Notes under the pieces: model-generated
Seen by the model: only the letters and a program-made list of their open reading frames with translations
What the model was told of the DNA's origin: nothing
Database searches by the model: none
Assembly: GCF_021556485.1 (NCBI RefSeq)
Contig: NZ_JAKGBW010000015.1
Coordinates: forward strand, 1 to 64,000
Source of the DNA: Oceanobacillus alkalisoli
GTDB taxonomy: Bacteria; Bacillota; Bacilli; Bacillales; Amphibacillaceae
Reading direction: 5' to 3'
DNA length: 64,000 bases
Made by a program: the position numbers and the translations under genes
Shown here: positions 1 through 8,675 of the stretch, piece by piece
Position numbering within the stretch: position 1 is the stretch's first letter
Layout of the letters: each line of letters begins with the position of its first letter

Positions 1-66
1 AACCAAGACAGCATCAGAATGAAGTACAGACGTGCTTTGTTTCAAGAAACAGGTGTTGAATCTTAA
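1..66 (+). other. C-terminal fragment of an unrecognised ORF cut by the window edge
   Basis: From base 1 one frame reads 21 codons (starting NQDSIRMKYRR) to a TAA at 64-66. There is too little to identify a family. The next 90 bases carry no clear frame, and the DNA to 830 is decayed, so this may belong to another remnant instead of a live gene. Confidence 0.25.
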
Positions 67-159
67 TTGGGGAAACCTGTTGAGTGTTAATTGTGAAAAA
101 CTGCTTAATTCTACTTGACGGTTACATTCTTCCAATGTTGGTTCTTCTATTTATGGTTG

Positions 160-830
160 ATGACTTAAATATAGCAAAGTATTATCTAGAAAAAATGCTC
201 AAGAAACGGGAGACAATTTCTATGGATTAATAACTTCATCAAACATTAGTCATGCTAAAAAAGGATATATTTAAATAATGCAATAATGATCAATCAAACC
301 GATCCAAAAGAGAATATTGATTCTTGGTTTTTTAGAAGTTCTTCTAATTTAGATCTCGCTGCAAGCGAATTTGTGTGTCAAGTGTATAGTGCAAAATAAA
401 GGTGCAGAGTATTGCAAAGGATTTTAGCGTTACAACTTTACTTTGAGAGGCGGGCATGATAGCCTTCATTGGCAAAGTCAGCCCTTGCTACGGCTGGCTT
501 CATGGCTTTGTACTCATGCCCGCAGAGGCTCAAAGTCAAGTTGCAACATTATGTAATTGCAATTGCAATCTTGTGTATTTTTGTTTTGCAAAATACATCA
601 AGGTCTTGAACTAAACCTATCGTATACTTTGCGAGGGATTTTATTTTACAAGATGGTATGTGGAGTATTAATGCTTTAAAAGAATATAAAAGAGGAGAAC
701 AGACAATAAGAAATATATATCGTGTTTTACTATCGAGGGGCAGGATTGGATTATTTATTTATCTTCCAAAAGAGGAGATTTACTTTGAACACGTAAATTT
801 TTTGAAGCAGTAGGGATTCAAGAGGTATAG
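160..830 (+). pseudogene. Remnant of a DUF2075 (Schlafen-like) DNA/RNA helicase, interrupted by a MITE-like element
   Basis: Pieces of the C-terminal part of a DUF2075 helicase are read in several frames. A segment NIDSWFFRSSSNLDLAASEF ends at about 377. The LAASEFVCQ motif is cut at 382 and resumes at 598 as QGLELN, matching the family's 'AxEFxCQGLELD' signature. A later frame gives ALKEYKRGEQ and IRNIYRVLLSRGRIGLFIYL (about 650-790), like the family's 'NTYRVLLTRGxKGxxIY' motif, and the tail FFEAVGIQEV ends at 830. At least three frameshifts or stops plus the 383-597 insertion make it non-functional. The family assignment is by recalled motifs only. The upstream half is absent or unrecognisable. 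Confidence 0.55.
383..597. mobile_element. 215-bp MITE-like element with 5-bp target duplication TCAAG
   Basis: The element begins TGTATAGTGCAAAATAAA and ends with an inverted copy (TGTATTTTGCAAAACAAA on the other strand), 15 of 18 matching. It is flanked by TCAAG at 378-382 and again at 598-602. Removing the element and one TCAAG rejoins the helicase remnant in frame (EFVC-QGLELN), which is direct evidence of insertion. The centre, about 431-546, is itself a long imperfect hairpin whose arms carry CTTTGAG and CGGGCATGA and their complements. There is no coding capacity, so it would need a transposase supplied in trans. Confidence 0.7.
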
Positions 831-919
831 GGTACTGTTTCAATTAACATTTACTAGTGGTGGTTTGGCGCTTCAAGTTATGTTTTAATGAAGACTAACA
901 ACATATAGGAGTGAGATGG

Positions 920-1129
920 ATGGATGGAAATAAGAGAGAAGATATTCAAATTGGCAAAAGAGTTAGGGTCGTGCAAAAAAAAGATCAGCGTTCCGGAGAG
1001 TTAACGGAAGGGGTTGTCGCTAAGATCCTCACTAATTCGGCTACACACCCACACGGCATTAAAGTGATGTTAGAGGATAAAACTGTCGGAAGGGTAAAAG
1101 AAATACTAAATAAATCTCTGTATCAGTAA
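920..1129 (+). CDS. ywbE: YwbE family protein (DUF2196)
   Basis: A small protein of 69 residues. It has the YwbE pattern: RxDIxxGxxVxVVxKxDQRSGxLTEGVVxxILTxSxxHPHGIKVMLExxxVGRVxxIL. The family is widespread in Firmicutes and its biochemical role is not established; the compact beta-rich fold suggests nucleic-acid or ligand binding, but that is speculation. The ATG at 920 is preferred to the in-frame GTG at 911, because TAGGAGTGAG (906-915) is a good ribosome-binding site for 920 and would overlap the earlier start. It stands alone between the helicase remnant and a palindromic repeat fragment, with no visible operon partner. It appears intact. Confidence 0.85.
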   Translation: MDGNKREDIQIGKRVRVVQKKDQRSGELTEGVVAKILTNSATHPHGIKVMLEDKTVGRVKEILNKSLYQ

Positions 1130-1280
1130 AACAAAGGAAAACGAGTTTAACAGAGATGGAAGATAAGAATTCCTTTGATTACTGATTGAAGTTAAGATAG
1201 GCATTAAAAAGACCGCATTTAGATACGTCAGGGAGAATTGTATCACAAATGGCGGAAAATAGAAGAGCGAAATTTTTATT

Positions 1281-1355
1281 ATGTAGTTGGGAACGAACCA
1301 ACTCAACTACATATGGTGATGATGAAACATTAAATACGTATTATGAAATTCATTC
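1281..1355 (+). repeat. Truncated copy of the 118-bp palindromic element (orientation B)
   Basis: Bases from ATGTAGTTGGGAACG to ATGAAATTCATT match the second two-thirds of the element seen intact at 28965 and 56633. The left third, including its terminal repeat, is gone, and no 4-bp duplication can be traced. It is an old or partially deleted copy. Nothing else is recognisable between ywbE and this repeat (1130-1280). Confidence 0.85.
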
Positions 1356-1450
1356 GGGTTAGAAAAAATAAATTAATTTGCTTTAAAGGTTGAAGAAGGC
1401 ATTTTCAATCTAGGGAATTTATTCAAAGAACCGTTATAGGCAATAAAAAA

Positions 1451-1490
1451 TAGAATTACCAATCGGATTTGAATGGTAATTCTATTTTTT
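1451..1490. terminator. Bidirectional rho-independent terminator
   Basis: TAGAATTACCA pairs perfectly with TGGTAATTCTA across a 12-base loop, followed by TTTTTT and preceded by AAAAAA. It could end transcription from ywbE on the plus strand and from the lipoprotein remnant on the minus strand. Confidence 0.8.
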
Positions 1491-1572
1491 ACGCTATCAT
1501 CATTATTAAACTTAATTAATAATTGTACCTAAATATCATAGGTATTATGTAAAGTATTCATGGAAAATTAAA

Positions 1573-2063
1573 TTATAACGGTATATCAACTGTGTCAGGA
1601 TTTTCACATGTACAGGATTGTTCTACGCGAAGTGTTAAATTATTACTATCTTTAGGAACCTCCATAGCAGGATGGTCTTCTGATTTACCTTTATAAATTA
1701 ATTGATCAGAAAAGAAACCAAGGGAGCCGAAATTCTTTTTGAAAGAGTCATCTCCTACTCTATCCATAATAGCGGACTATTTGATTGTCTGTAACGACAT
1801 TAATTATATAGGGGATCCTTGATTCTTCTCCAGAGTTATTGGTAACCTCAAGATACATAACTATAAATTCCTTATCGGTATTTGGTTATTGTTTTTAAGT
1901 AGCGATCACTCGTACGTGAGTATCTGTTACGTAATAGTTATGTACATTAATGGAAAGGTCAAATATTTCACCTGCTTTGTTTACGTCGATTACTTCCCCA
2001 TCATATTCATTTAAAGCATCCACATCTTCATGTATGACAGTTTCCTTCTTTATTTGGTGCAAA
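1573..2063 (-). pseudogene. Broken gene for a DUF4352-like secreted or lipoprotein
   Basis: On the minus strand one frame reads KETVIHEDVDALNEYDGEV and on to VHNYYVTDTHVRVIAT. It then meets two stops about 1903-1911, resumes with EFIVMYLEVTNNSGEESRIP (about 1822-1880), and shifts frame near 1770 into GDDSFKKNFGSLGFFSDQL, finishing at 1573. The 'YLEVTNNS' plus acidic loop is typical of immunoglobulin-like DUF4352/DUF5067 lipoproteins, but the family call is tentative. The signal peptide and start are missing, consistent with truncation near the promoter of the neighbouring sugar gene. Confidence 0.5.
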
Positions 2064-2070
2064 CGTTTGC
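2059..2070. promoter_or_regulatory. LacI/MalR-type operator 1
   Basis: GCAAACGTTTGC is a perfect 12-bp palindrome with the central CG of LacI-family sites. It matches the cre core except at the two W positions, as MalR-type operators do. It overlaps the -35 box of the promoter at 2067-2095, so a bound repressor would block it. Confidence 0.65.
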
Positions 2071-2095
2071 GCGAACTTGTGTATTGATATATAAT
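2067..2095 (+). promoter_or_regulatory. Sigma-A promoter for the sugar transporter
   Basis: TTGCGC, a 17-base spacer and TATAAT form a good vegetative promoter. The start site would be near 2102, giving a leader of about 255 nt before the ATG at 2358. Confidence 0.55.
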
Positions 2096-2183
2096 AGTTA
2101 CTATTGAACTACTAAATTTTTGGAGGTAATATTAAGCTGTTCACACATAATTGGTATACTAAAGATTCAATTTCTTTTCGCTA

Positions 2184-2197
2184 TGCAAACGATTGCA
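2184..2197. promoter_or_regulatory. LacI/MalR-type operator 2
   Basis: TGCAAACGATTGCA repeats the operator core about 126 bp downstream of operator 1 (centre to centre). That spacing would allow DNA looping by a tetrameric or paired LacI-type repressor. No lacI-family gene is present nearby. Confidence 0.6.
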
Positions 2198-2357
2198 TCA
2201 CGATGATAGAAAATCAATAGAGGTTATGTTGAATTTTAGACCATTTATTCGCAGGTTTGAAACATTCTGCCTGTACAAGTTCTAACTCGGGCTGTCGCTC
2301 AGAAAGACAGAGATGGCCAAAAAATTCTCGCTTTTTAGGTTACAGGAGGTAAACATT

Positions 2358-3722
2358 ATGCTTGAAGCAAAGCCGGTAGACAATCACGGAGAAGAGTCAA
2401 AACAATCACTACCTAATTTACCAATTACTACAATATGGATGATTAGCTTTGGATTTTTAGGTGTGCAAATGGCATTCTCATTGCAAAGTGCAAATATGGG
2501 TCGTATTTTTCAGACGCTTGGTGCCGATCCGACTCAATTAGGATTTTTCTTTATTCTGCCACCACTCGCAGGCTTAATTGTCCAGCCGATTGTGGGGTAT
2601 TTATCTGATCGTACGTGGATTCCAAAAATAGGTCGTCGTCTTCCATATTTAATTGTGGGTACGATTGTGGCGGTCATTGTTATGTGCCTGCTCCCAAATG
2701 CCGGTAGTTTTGGGTTTGGTTTCGGATCATTGATGGCTCTGACCTTTGGTGCAGTTGCTATTCTTTTTATGGATTTATCATCTAATGTTGCCATGCAGCC
2801 ATTTAAAATGATGGTTGGTGATATGGTTAACGAAAAACAAAAAGGGTTTGCCTATTCCATTCAAAGTTTTCTCTCAAACAGTGGTGCGGTATTAGCTAGT
2901 ATTTTTCCTTTTATCCTGACGATCATGGGGGTTGCTAATAGCGCGCCAAAGGGAGTTATACCACCATCTGTAGTCATTTCTTTTTATGCAGGAGCAATTA
3001 TCCTGATTATTTGTAGTGTGTTTACAGTAATTAAGGTTAAAGAATATCCACCAGCTGAATATGCTGCATATCACGGTATTACAGAGGGGTCGAATAAAGA
3101 GAAAGTAGGCATATTCCAATTGCTTCGTAATGCTCCGAAAGTATTTTGGACGATTACGGTTGTGCAATTCTTCTGTTGGATGGGCTTTCAATATTTATGG
3201 ACATATGGGACAGGTGCAATTTCTGCAAATGTTTGGAATACGTCGGATCCCACAACAGCTGCTTACCAAAGTGCTGGTAACTGGTTTGGTGTGCTATCAG
3301 CTGTGCAGGCAATTGGAGCGGTATTATGGTCACTCGTCTTGTCCCGCGTACAGAGGGACAAGCGTAAACCTGCATATGCTTTAAGTTTAGCTCTTGGGGG
3401 CATTGGATTTGGTTCTGTATTCTTTATTCATAATCAATGGGCTCTTATTGTTTCATTTATCTTAATTGGTATCGCTTGGGCGGCAATGATGACTTTTCCT
3501 TTTACTATTCTTACAAACGCCTTAACTGGTGAAAAAATGGGAACGTATCTCGGACTATTCAATGGCAGTATCTGTTTACCGCAAATAATTGCTTCTTGTT
3601 TAAGTTTTATTTTGTTCCCAGCTATAGGCTCATCTATGCCAGCCATGATTTTAATTTCAGGTATTCTGCTTGTTATTGGTGCACTTTCCGTTTCTATCAT
3701 TAAAGAAACAAGTGCCAATTAA
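2358..3722 (+). CDS. MFS sugar transporter of the SLC45 / maltose-sucrose type
   Basis: A 454-residue integral membrane protein with about 12 hydrophobic segments. It starts the membrane domain at WMISFGFLGVQMAFSLQSAN and keeps the family's 'GYLSDRTWxxxGRRxPY' loop after TM2-3 and 'QPIVG'. This group imports disaccharides (maltose, sucrose or related) with a cation. The ATG at 2358 follows AGGAGGTAAACATT, a near-ideal ribosome-binding site; an upstream in-frame ATG at 2313 lacks one. The next gene encodes an alpha-1,4-glucosidase, and two LacI/MalR-type operators lie upstream, so uptake of maltose or isomaltose-type sugars is the likely job. A palindromic element sits between this gene and the glucosidase, so the two may no longer share a transcript. 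Confidence 0.8.
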   Translation: MLEAKPVDNHGEESKQSLPNLPITTIWMISFGFLGVQMAFSLQSANMGRIFQTLGADPTQLGFFFILPPLAGLIVQPIVGYLSDRTWIPKIGRRLPYLIVGTIVAVIVMCLLPNAGSFGFGFGSLMALTFGAVAILFMDLSSNVAMQPFKMMVGDMVNEKQKGFAYSIQSFLSNSGAVLASIFPFILTIMGVANSAPKGVIPPSVVISFYAGAIILIICSVFTVIKVKEYPPAEYAAYHGITEGSNKEKVGIFQLLRNAPKVFWTITVVQFFCWMGFQYLWTYGTGAISANVWNTSDPTTAAYQSAGNWFGVLSAVQAIGAVLWSLVLSRVQRDKRKPAYALSLALGGIGFGSVFFIHNQWALIVSFILIGIAWAAMMTFPFTILTNALTGEKMGTYLGLFNGSICLPQIIASCLSFILFPAIGSSMPAMILISGILLVIGALSVSIIKETSAN

Positions 3723-3968
3723 TGAAGTTCTATTAAATATAAATTTAGGCATGCATAGGCTAACTAACTTTTGTATGATTATTAAAAAAAGATGCGGACT
3801 CATGTACGCCTCGTTAATTTCAATCATACACAGTTGATAAATTTTACGTATCAAGCTTTGACATCTGCTGATTCACAGATCTTCCAATCAAGCTATGAAT
3901 CAGCAAGATGTTTCATGAAAGAAATAAAAAATCCATCCCGGTTTAAGAATCGTATTATTATCCCAACT
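3723..3968. other. Intergenic, two hairpins, no gene
   Basis: No coding frame is visible. TGTATGATT (about 3772) pairs with AATCATACA (about 3824), and CATCTGCTGATTCA (3862-3875) pairs with TGAATCAGCAAGATG (3896-3910). Neither is followed by a T-run, so their roles are unclear. Confidence 0.4.
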
Positions 3969-4086
3969 TAATGAATTTCATAATACGTATTTAATGCTTC
4001 ACCATCACCATATGTAGTTGAGTTAGTTCGTTCCCATCTACATATGGTGATGGAAAAGCCGACTTTGGTAATTATGAAATTCATTC
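3969..4086 (+). repeat. 118-bp palindromic MITE-like element, copy 2 (orientation A), target duplication AACT
   Basis: It begins TAATGAATTTCATAAT and ends ATTATGAAATTCATTC. An inner stem CACCATCACCATATGTAG pairs with its complement around an AGTTAGTTCGTTCC loop. AACT at 3965-3968 is repeated at 4087-4090. It lies between the MFS gene and the alpha-glucosidase gene. Confidence 0.9.
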
Positions 4087-4215
4087 AACTATTATTGTGG
4101 AAATAAAATCAACGCTACCTTAAATAACAGGGAAAATATTGGATTAATTAGGCCAGACTTTCTTTAAAATAAAAAAATACCGAATGATGGTCTTGTTCGT
4201 CAAGGAGGAATAGAA

Positions 4216-5886
4216 ATGGAAAGAAAATGGTGGAAAGAAGCGGTAGCATATCAAGTCTATCCGCGAAGCTTTATGGATTCGAATGGAGATGGAATTGGAG
4301 ATATACAAGGAATCATTTCCAAACTGGACTATATAAAGGATCTTGGTATTGATGTGATATGGATTAGTCCCATTTATAAATCTCCAAACGATGATAATGG
4401 ATACGATATAAGCGACTATCAAGATATTATGAGTGAATTTGGGACCATGGAAGACTTTGACCAGTTATTAGAGGAAACACATTCCCGTGGTATGAAACTT
4501 ATTATGGACCTTGTGATTAACCATACATCTGATGAACATCCATGGTTCATTGAGTCGAGATCATCTAAAGATAACCCATATCGGGACTATTATATTTGGC
4601 GTTCTGGAAAAGATGGAAAGGAACCGAATAATTGGGAATCGATCTTCGGTGGGTCTGCCTGGGAATATGATGAAAAGACAGATGAATACTTCCTGCATGT
4701 CTTCTCAAGAAAGCAGCCAGACTTAAATTGGGAAAATCCAAAAGTGCGTGAGGATTTATATGAAATGGTTAATTGGTGGCTAGATAAAGGGATTGATGGC
4801 TTCCGAGTTGATGCAATCTCCCATATTAAAAAGGCTCCTAATTTCCCTGATATGCCGAATCCAGACAACTTAAAATATGTTTCATCTTTTGATAAACATA
4901 TGAATCAAGATGGTATCCAAACGTTCTTGGAAGAACTAAAAAAGGAAACATTTGATAAATACGATATTATGACTGTTGGAGAAGCAAATGGTGTTAGTGC
5001 AGATCAAGCAGACGAATGGGTAGGCGAAGAAAAAGGTAAATTTAATATGGTTTTCCAATTCGAACATCTTGATCTCTGGGGGAAAAGCATCACAGGCGGG
5101 CTTGATATTCATTCATTAAAAGAAACACTGACAAGATGGCAAAATGGCCTGGATGGGGTTGGCTGGAATGCCCTATTTCTTGAGAATCATGATCAGCCCC
5201 GTTCTGTGTCCTCTTGGGCAGATGATGAAAAGTATAGAGTTGAATCCGCAAAATGCTTAGCTACAATGTATTTTCTCATGCAAGGGACTCCTTTTATTTA
5301 TCAAGGGCAGGAAATTGGCATGACGAACGTGCAATTCGATTCAATTGATGATTACCGCGATGTGTCGACCAAAAATCTTTATCAAAGTGAAAAAGAAGCT
5401 GGGAAAACACATCAGGAAATCATGGAAATTATCTGGAATACTGGACGGGACAATTCCAGAACTCCAATGCAATGGAATAATGAGGAAAATGCAGGGTTTA
5501 CAACAGGAACGCCTTGGATAAAAATAAATCCTAATTATAAAGATATTAATGTTGAAGATTCATTGCAGGACCCACATTCCGTTTATCATTATTACAAAGG
5601 GCTAATCAATTTAAGAAAACAAAACGACGTACTGGTTTATGGACATTACAACTTGATTCTACCTGATCATGATAAGATCTATGCTTATACAAGATCACAG
5701 GGTGATGACTTGATGTTAATCATAACGAACCTCTTTGCTGAAGACGTAAAGTTCACGATGCCGTCAGAGCTAAACACATCTTCTTATGAACTATGTCTGT
5801 CTAATTATGAAGTGGATGAAAGGGAAGGCGTTAGTGAGTTTACGTTAAAGCCATATGAAGCAAGAGTATATAAGTTAAATCGTTAA
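4216..5886 (+). CDS. malL: GH13 alpha-glucosidase (maltase / oligo-1,6-glucosidase group)
   Basis: A 556-residue cytoplasmic enzyme. It has the (beta/alpha)8 amylase domain from WWKEAVAYQVYPRSF onward and a C-terminal beta domain from about residue 480. Catalytic residues visible are D199 (GFRVDAISH), E256 (VGEANG) and D326 (ENHDQPR); DLVINHTSDEH is conserved region I. Residue 200 is Ala, not Val. In this family Ala or Thr there goes with alpha-1,4 (maltose) activity and Val with alpha-1,6, so maltase activity is favoured. AAGGAGGAATAGAA precedes the ATG. It hydrolyses sugars presumably brought in by the upstream MFS protein, and a strong terminator follows. The gene symbol is by family; the exact substrate is inferred. 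Confidence 0.85.
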   Translation: MERKWWKEAVAYQVYPRSFMDSNGDGIGDIQGIISKLDYIKDLGIDVIWISPIYKSPNDDNGYDISDYQDIMSEFGTMEDFDQLLEETHSRGMKLIMDLVINHTSDEHPWFIESRSSKDNPYRDYYIWRSGKDGKEPNNWESIFGGSAWEYDEKTDEYFLHVFSRKQPDLNWENPKVREDLYEMVNWWLDKGIDGFRVDAISHIKKAPNFPDMPNPDNLKYVSSFDKHMNQDGIQTFLEELKKETFDKYDIMTVGEANGVSADQADEWVGEEKGKFNMVFQFEHLDLWGKSITGGLDIHSLKETLTRWQNGLDGVGWNALFLENHDQPRSVSSWADDEKYRVESAKCLATMYFLMQGTPFIYQGQEIGMTNVQFDSIDDYRDVSTKNLYQSEKEAGKTHQEIMEIIWNTGRDNSRTPMQWNNEENAGFTTGTPWIKINPNYKDINVEDSLQDPHSVYHYYKGLINLRKQNDVLVYGHYNLILPDHDKIYAYTRSQGDDLMLIITNLFAEDVKFTMPSELNTSSYELCLSNYEVDEREGVSEFTLKPYEARVYKLNR

Positions 5887-5898
5887 GTTTGAAATATT

Positions 5899-5931
5899 GG
5901 GTTGCCCACTGTATAGGGCAGCCCATTTTTT
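5899..5931 (+). terminator. Terminator after the alpha-glucosidase gene
   Basis: GGGTTGCCC pairs with GGGCAGCCC (one G-U) around an 8-base loop, followed by ATTTTTTG. No gene is seen in the remaining bases to 6142. Confidence 0.85.
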
Positions 5932-6142
5932 GCAAGAGAAGAAACACCTTCACACTAACAAAGTTGTTCAATTTATCGATGTCCTTACAACGGGTGTATA
6001 TATAGCAAGCCCTCTTTCTAATTTACTAAGTCAAGTAGACAAATGAAATAGTCTCATTTCTTAATAACCTCTTTCTTAAAGGAATAAATTCTCCTTTCAA
6101 ATAATAAGAACTATCATATAACGTAAATGAAGGAGGTATGTC

Positions 6143-6799
6143 ATGTCCGGGAGAATTTGGTTAGGTGTGCTGTTTCTCTTATTTGGTTTAGGTTTTCTCC
6201 TGCATCAAGCAAACATCATTGATTTGTCGCAGTTGTTCTCTAATTGGTGGCCGCTCCTATTAATGATGATCGGCATGGTCCTGCTGATTAGTCGGAAGCA
6301 TTCTTCAGCAAGTTCAGGTCTTTTGTTCTTATTAATCGGTCTTTTATTTCTAATGAACCGCTGGTTTGATTTGAACCTCAAAGCCTATATTTTGCCACTT
6401 CTATTTATTATTATTGGTATTGTCATTATTTTTACGAGGATAAAACGAGAAAAAAATATCCATATAGCAGATGATTTAGACACATTCGTGCTATTTTCCG
6501 GTGCGGATATTAACAGTCAATCACAAACCTTCCAAGGTGGAACGGTGACGACGATTTTAGGAGGAGCAGAAATAGATCTTCGTGATGCACAAATTATCGA
6601 TGGAGCTTCCATTGATTTAACGACTGTCCTTGGCGGGGTGGAATTGAAAGTTCCGGATGATGTCCAAGTTGAAATATATGGGATCCCCATTCTTGGCGGT
6701 TGGGAGGATAAAACGAGGGTCAGAAGACAAACGGAAGAAGTTCCCGTCTTAAAAGTTAACTGCCTGACGATCCTAGGCGGAGTGGAGATTAGAAATTAA
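6143..6799 (+). CDS. LiaF-like membrane protein (cell-wall stress response family)
   Basis: A 218-residue protein. Four hydrophobic helices lie within residues 1-105 (DUF5668/LiaF N-terminal type). A soluble C-terminal beta-helix domain follows with the repeated ILGG motif (TTILGGAEIDL, TVLGGVELKV, PILGGW, TILGGVEIRN) of LiaF/DUF2154 proteins. In Bacillus, LiaF restrains the LiaS kinase in the envelope-stress response. Here no liaR/liaS or liaIH genes are adjacent, so it may be a stand-alone paralogue (YvqF-like). AAGGAGGTATGTC gives a strong start. It is intact and monocistronic as far as can be seen. Confidence 0.75.
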   Translation: MSGRIWLGVLFLLFGLGFLLHQANIIDLSQLFSNWWPLLLMMIGMVLLISRKHSSASSGLLFLLIGLLFLMNRWFDLNLKAYILPLLFIIIGIVIIFTRIKREKNIHIADDLDTFVLFSGADINSQSQTFQGGTVTTILGGAEIDLRDAQIIDGASIDLTTVLGGVELKVPDDVQVEIYGIPILGGWEDKTRVRRQTEEVPVLKVNCLTILGGVEIRN

Positions 6800-6923
6800 C
6801 AATAAGAACCATGGAAGTGATGAAAGAAAGTTGTAAGAAGTTGATAAACCATAGGAATCTGAAGTAGCATCCCCTCCAATTCATGCATAGGCTAAAGCAT
6901 GTTCCAGGAGAGGAAGTGAACGA

Positions 6924-8339
6924 TTGGACTTAAGTCTTTCTCATTTACTATACGGCTTGTTTACAGTCTTAATTATTATGACAATGGTTTTCCGTAAAGG
7001 GGTTGTTTTGCCAACCTTAGTTGGAACATTTGTCATTGCATGGGTGTATAAAGGGAATATTGTGGATGGATTTACGTCTATCTTTAATGCCAATTTAGTT
7101 GCTGCACAGGAACTATTTAGTATCTTTTTAATTATTACGTTTATGCTGGCGCTCCTTCATTCTTTACGTGATTTAGGTGCGGATAAGCGAATGATCCAGC
7201 CAATCCAGAAACTAATGGTGAATGGGCATGTTTCCTTTTTTGTCTTGGTAGCGGTAACCTATATTATTTCTTTATTTTTCTGGCCGACACCTGCTGTTCC
7301 ATTAATATGTGCGTTACTTGTTCCTGCTGCGGTACGATCTGGATTACCAGCTATGATAGCTGCCGTTGCGATTGCGCTTGCTGGGCAGGGAATGGCGTTA
7401 TCCTCTGACTATATTGTGCAAGTTGCACCTAGTTTATCTGCCGCTTCAGCTGGTATTGATGCTGAATCGGTAGCTGATAAAGCACTGGTAATGTCACTAA
7501 TTGCTGGTGGAATAGCTATTTTGTTAGCTTACTTATTTAACAGGAAATCGATCCGTTCGAAAGATGATCCATTAAATGAAATGGAGATGCAGACACTACA
7601 AACTTCTGAAAACTCTACAAATAAGGTAAGAACCGCCCATTTGACGACGTGGAGTAAAGTTTTTGCTGTATTGGTCCCTTTAACGCTTCTGATTGTCGTC
7701 ATTTACATGATGTATAATAAGCTATTCTCGGGAAGCGGTGATTTGGTTGGCGGAGACGGCGCTGCATTCGTAGGCGGCGTTGCGGTAATCCTCTTATTAT
7801 TATCGACCGTTGCTTTTGGGAAGCATCATGCTCTCGATTATATTAGTAATCACATTACAGATGGTTTTGTCTTTGCTTTTAAAGCAATGGGACCAGTTAT
7901 TCCAATTGCAGGTTTTTTCTTTTTAGGAAGTCCTGATTTTTCAGGGAATATTTTAGGTGTAGAGGAAGGTCCAGCACTTTTATTTGACCTTGTTACTGCT
8001 ACACAGGAATACTTGCCACAGAGTGCAATACTCGCGGCATTCAGTTTGTTGGTTATTGGTATTATCACTGGACTTGATGGATCCGGGTTCTCCGGATTAC
8101 CGCTCACAGGGGCACTTGCAGCTTCATTAGAAGCATCTTCCATTGATGCGGCGACGTTAGCAGCGATTGGTCAAATGGGGGCAATTTGGACAGGTGGCGG
8201 GACGATTATTGCGTGGTCCTCGTTAATTGCAATTGCAGGATTCTGTGGAGTGTCTGTCATGGATTTGGTGCGTAAAAATTTCTTTCCTGTCATGATTGGC
8301 TTGATGGTGATGACAATTGTGGCAGTGTTTTTACTCTAA
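6924..8339 (+). CDS. Polytopic permease, probably of the ion-transporter superfamily; substrate unknown
   Basis: A 471-residue protein with about 12 transmembrane helices arranged as two similar halves. Each half has a re-entrant Pro/Gly/Ser-rich segment (FFWPTPAVPLICALLVPAA near residue 120; GLDGSGFSGLPLTGALAAS near 385). That two-fold layout is characteristic of the ion-transporter superfamily (NhaC, GntP, DctM and similar). I do not recognise the exact family. The start is TTG at 6924, with AGGAGAGGAAGTG upstream. It is alone between the LiaF-like gene and a haemoglobin gene, so context gives no substrate. It is intact, ending in MTIVAVFLL. Confidence 0.6.
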   Translation: MDLSLSHLLYGLFTVLIIMTMVFRKGVVLPTLVGTFVIAWVYKGNIVDGFTSIFNANLVAAQELFSIFLIITFMLALLHSLRDLGADKRMIQPIQKLMVNGHVSFFVLVAVTYIISLFFWPTPAVPLICALLVPAAVRSGLPAMIAAVAIALAGQGMALSSDYIVQVAPSLSAASAGIDAESVADKALVMSLIAGGIAILLAYLFNRKSIRSKDDPLNEMEMQTLQTSENSTNKVRTAHLTTWSKVFAVLVPLTLLIVVIYMMYNKLFSGSGDLVGGDGAAFVGGVAVILLLLSTVAFGKHHALDYISNHITDGFVFAFKAMGPVIPIAGFFFLGSPDFSGNILGVEEGPALLFDLVTATQEYLPQSAILAAFSLLVIGIITGLDGSGFSGLPLTGALAASLEASSIDAATLAAIGQMGAIWTGGGTIIAWSSLIAIAGFCGVSVMDLVRKNFFPVMIGLMVMTIVAVFLL

Positions 8340-8675
8340 TACCCTTCCTTTCGTTTCAATAGTGAGAAACATAAAGACAGGTCTATCGCCTGATTGTGTA
8401 TCAGTATAGGGGCGAGGACCTGTCTTATGTATGTTGAACTTACTCTTTTGCAGTTCCGGCTGCTCTCATCGTCTCTTGGATATATTGAGCGGATTGATGT
8501 AACAACTTCATTCATTTTTGCAAACTTGCTTTAGAAGGGGCTAGTCAGGCTTTAATGTATTAATTTAGAACAGATAGTTGAATGAAGTCTAACTATATTA
8601 TACTTCTATTTCCATGTTTTACAGTCAATTGTTAAGGGTAAAATGAAATAACTATCTAATGGAAAGGGGTACATT
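8340..8675. other. Intergenic region with a large hairpin and a possible gene remnant
   Basis: A long stem (ATAAAGACAGGTC at 8371-8383 with GACCTGTCTTAT at 8417-8428) follows the permease gene and may terminate its transcript, although there is no T-run. On the minus strand at about 8453-8521 a 23-codon frame ends AAGTAKE-stop and may be the tail of a lost gene. Nothing else is seen. Confidence 0.4.

Noticed and set aside
431-546. Group II intron or structured ncRNA in the helicase remnant
   Set aside because: No intron domain V or reverse transcriptase is present. The hairpin lies within a unit bounded by inverted ends and a target duplication, so a MITE-like element explains it.
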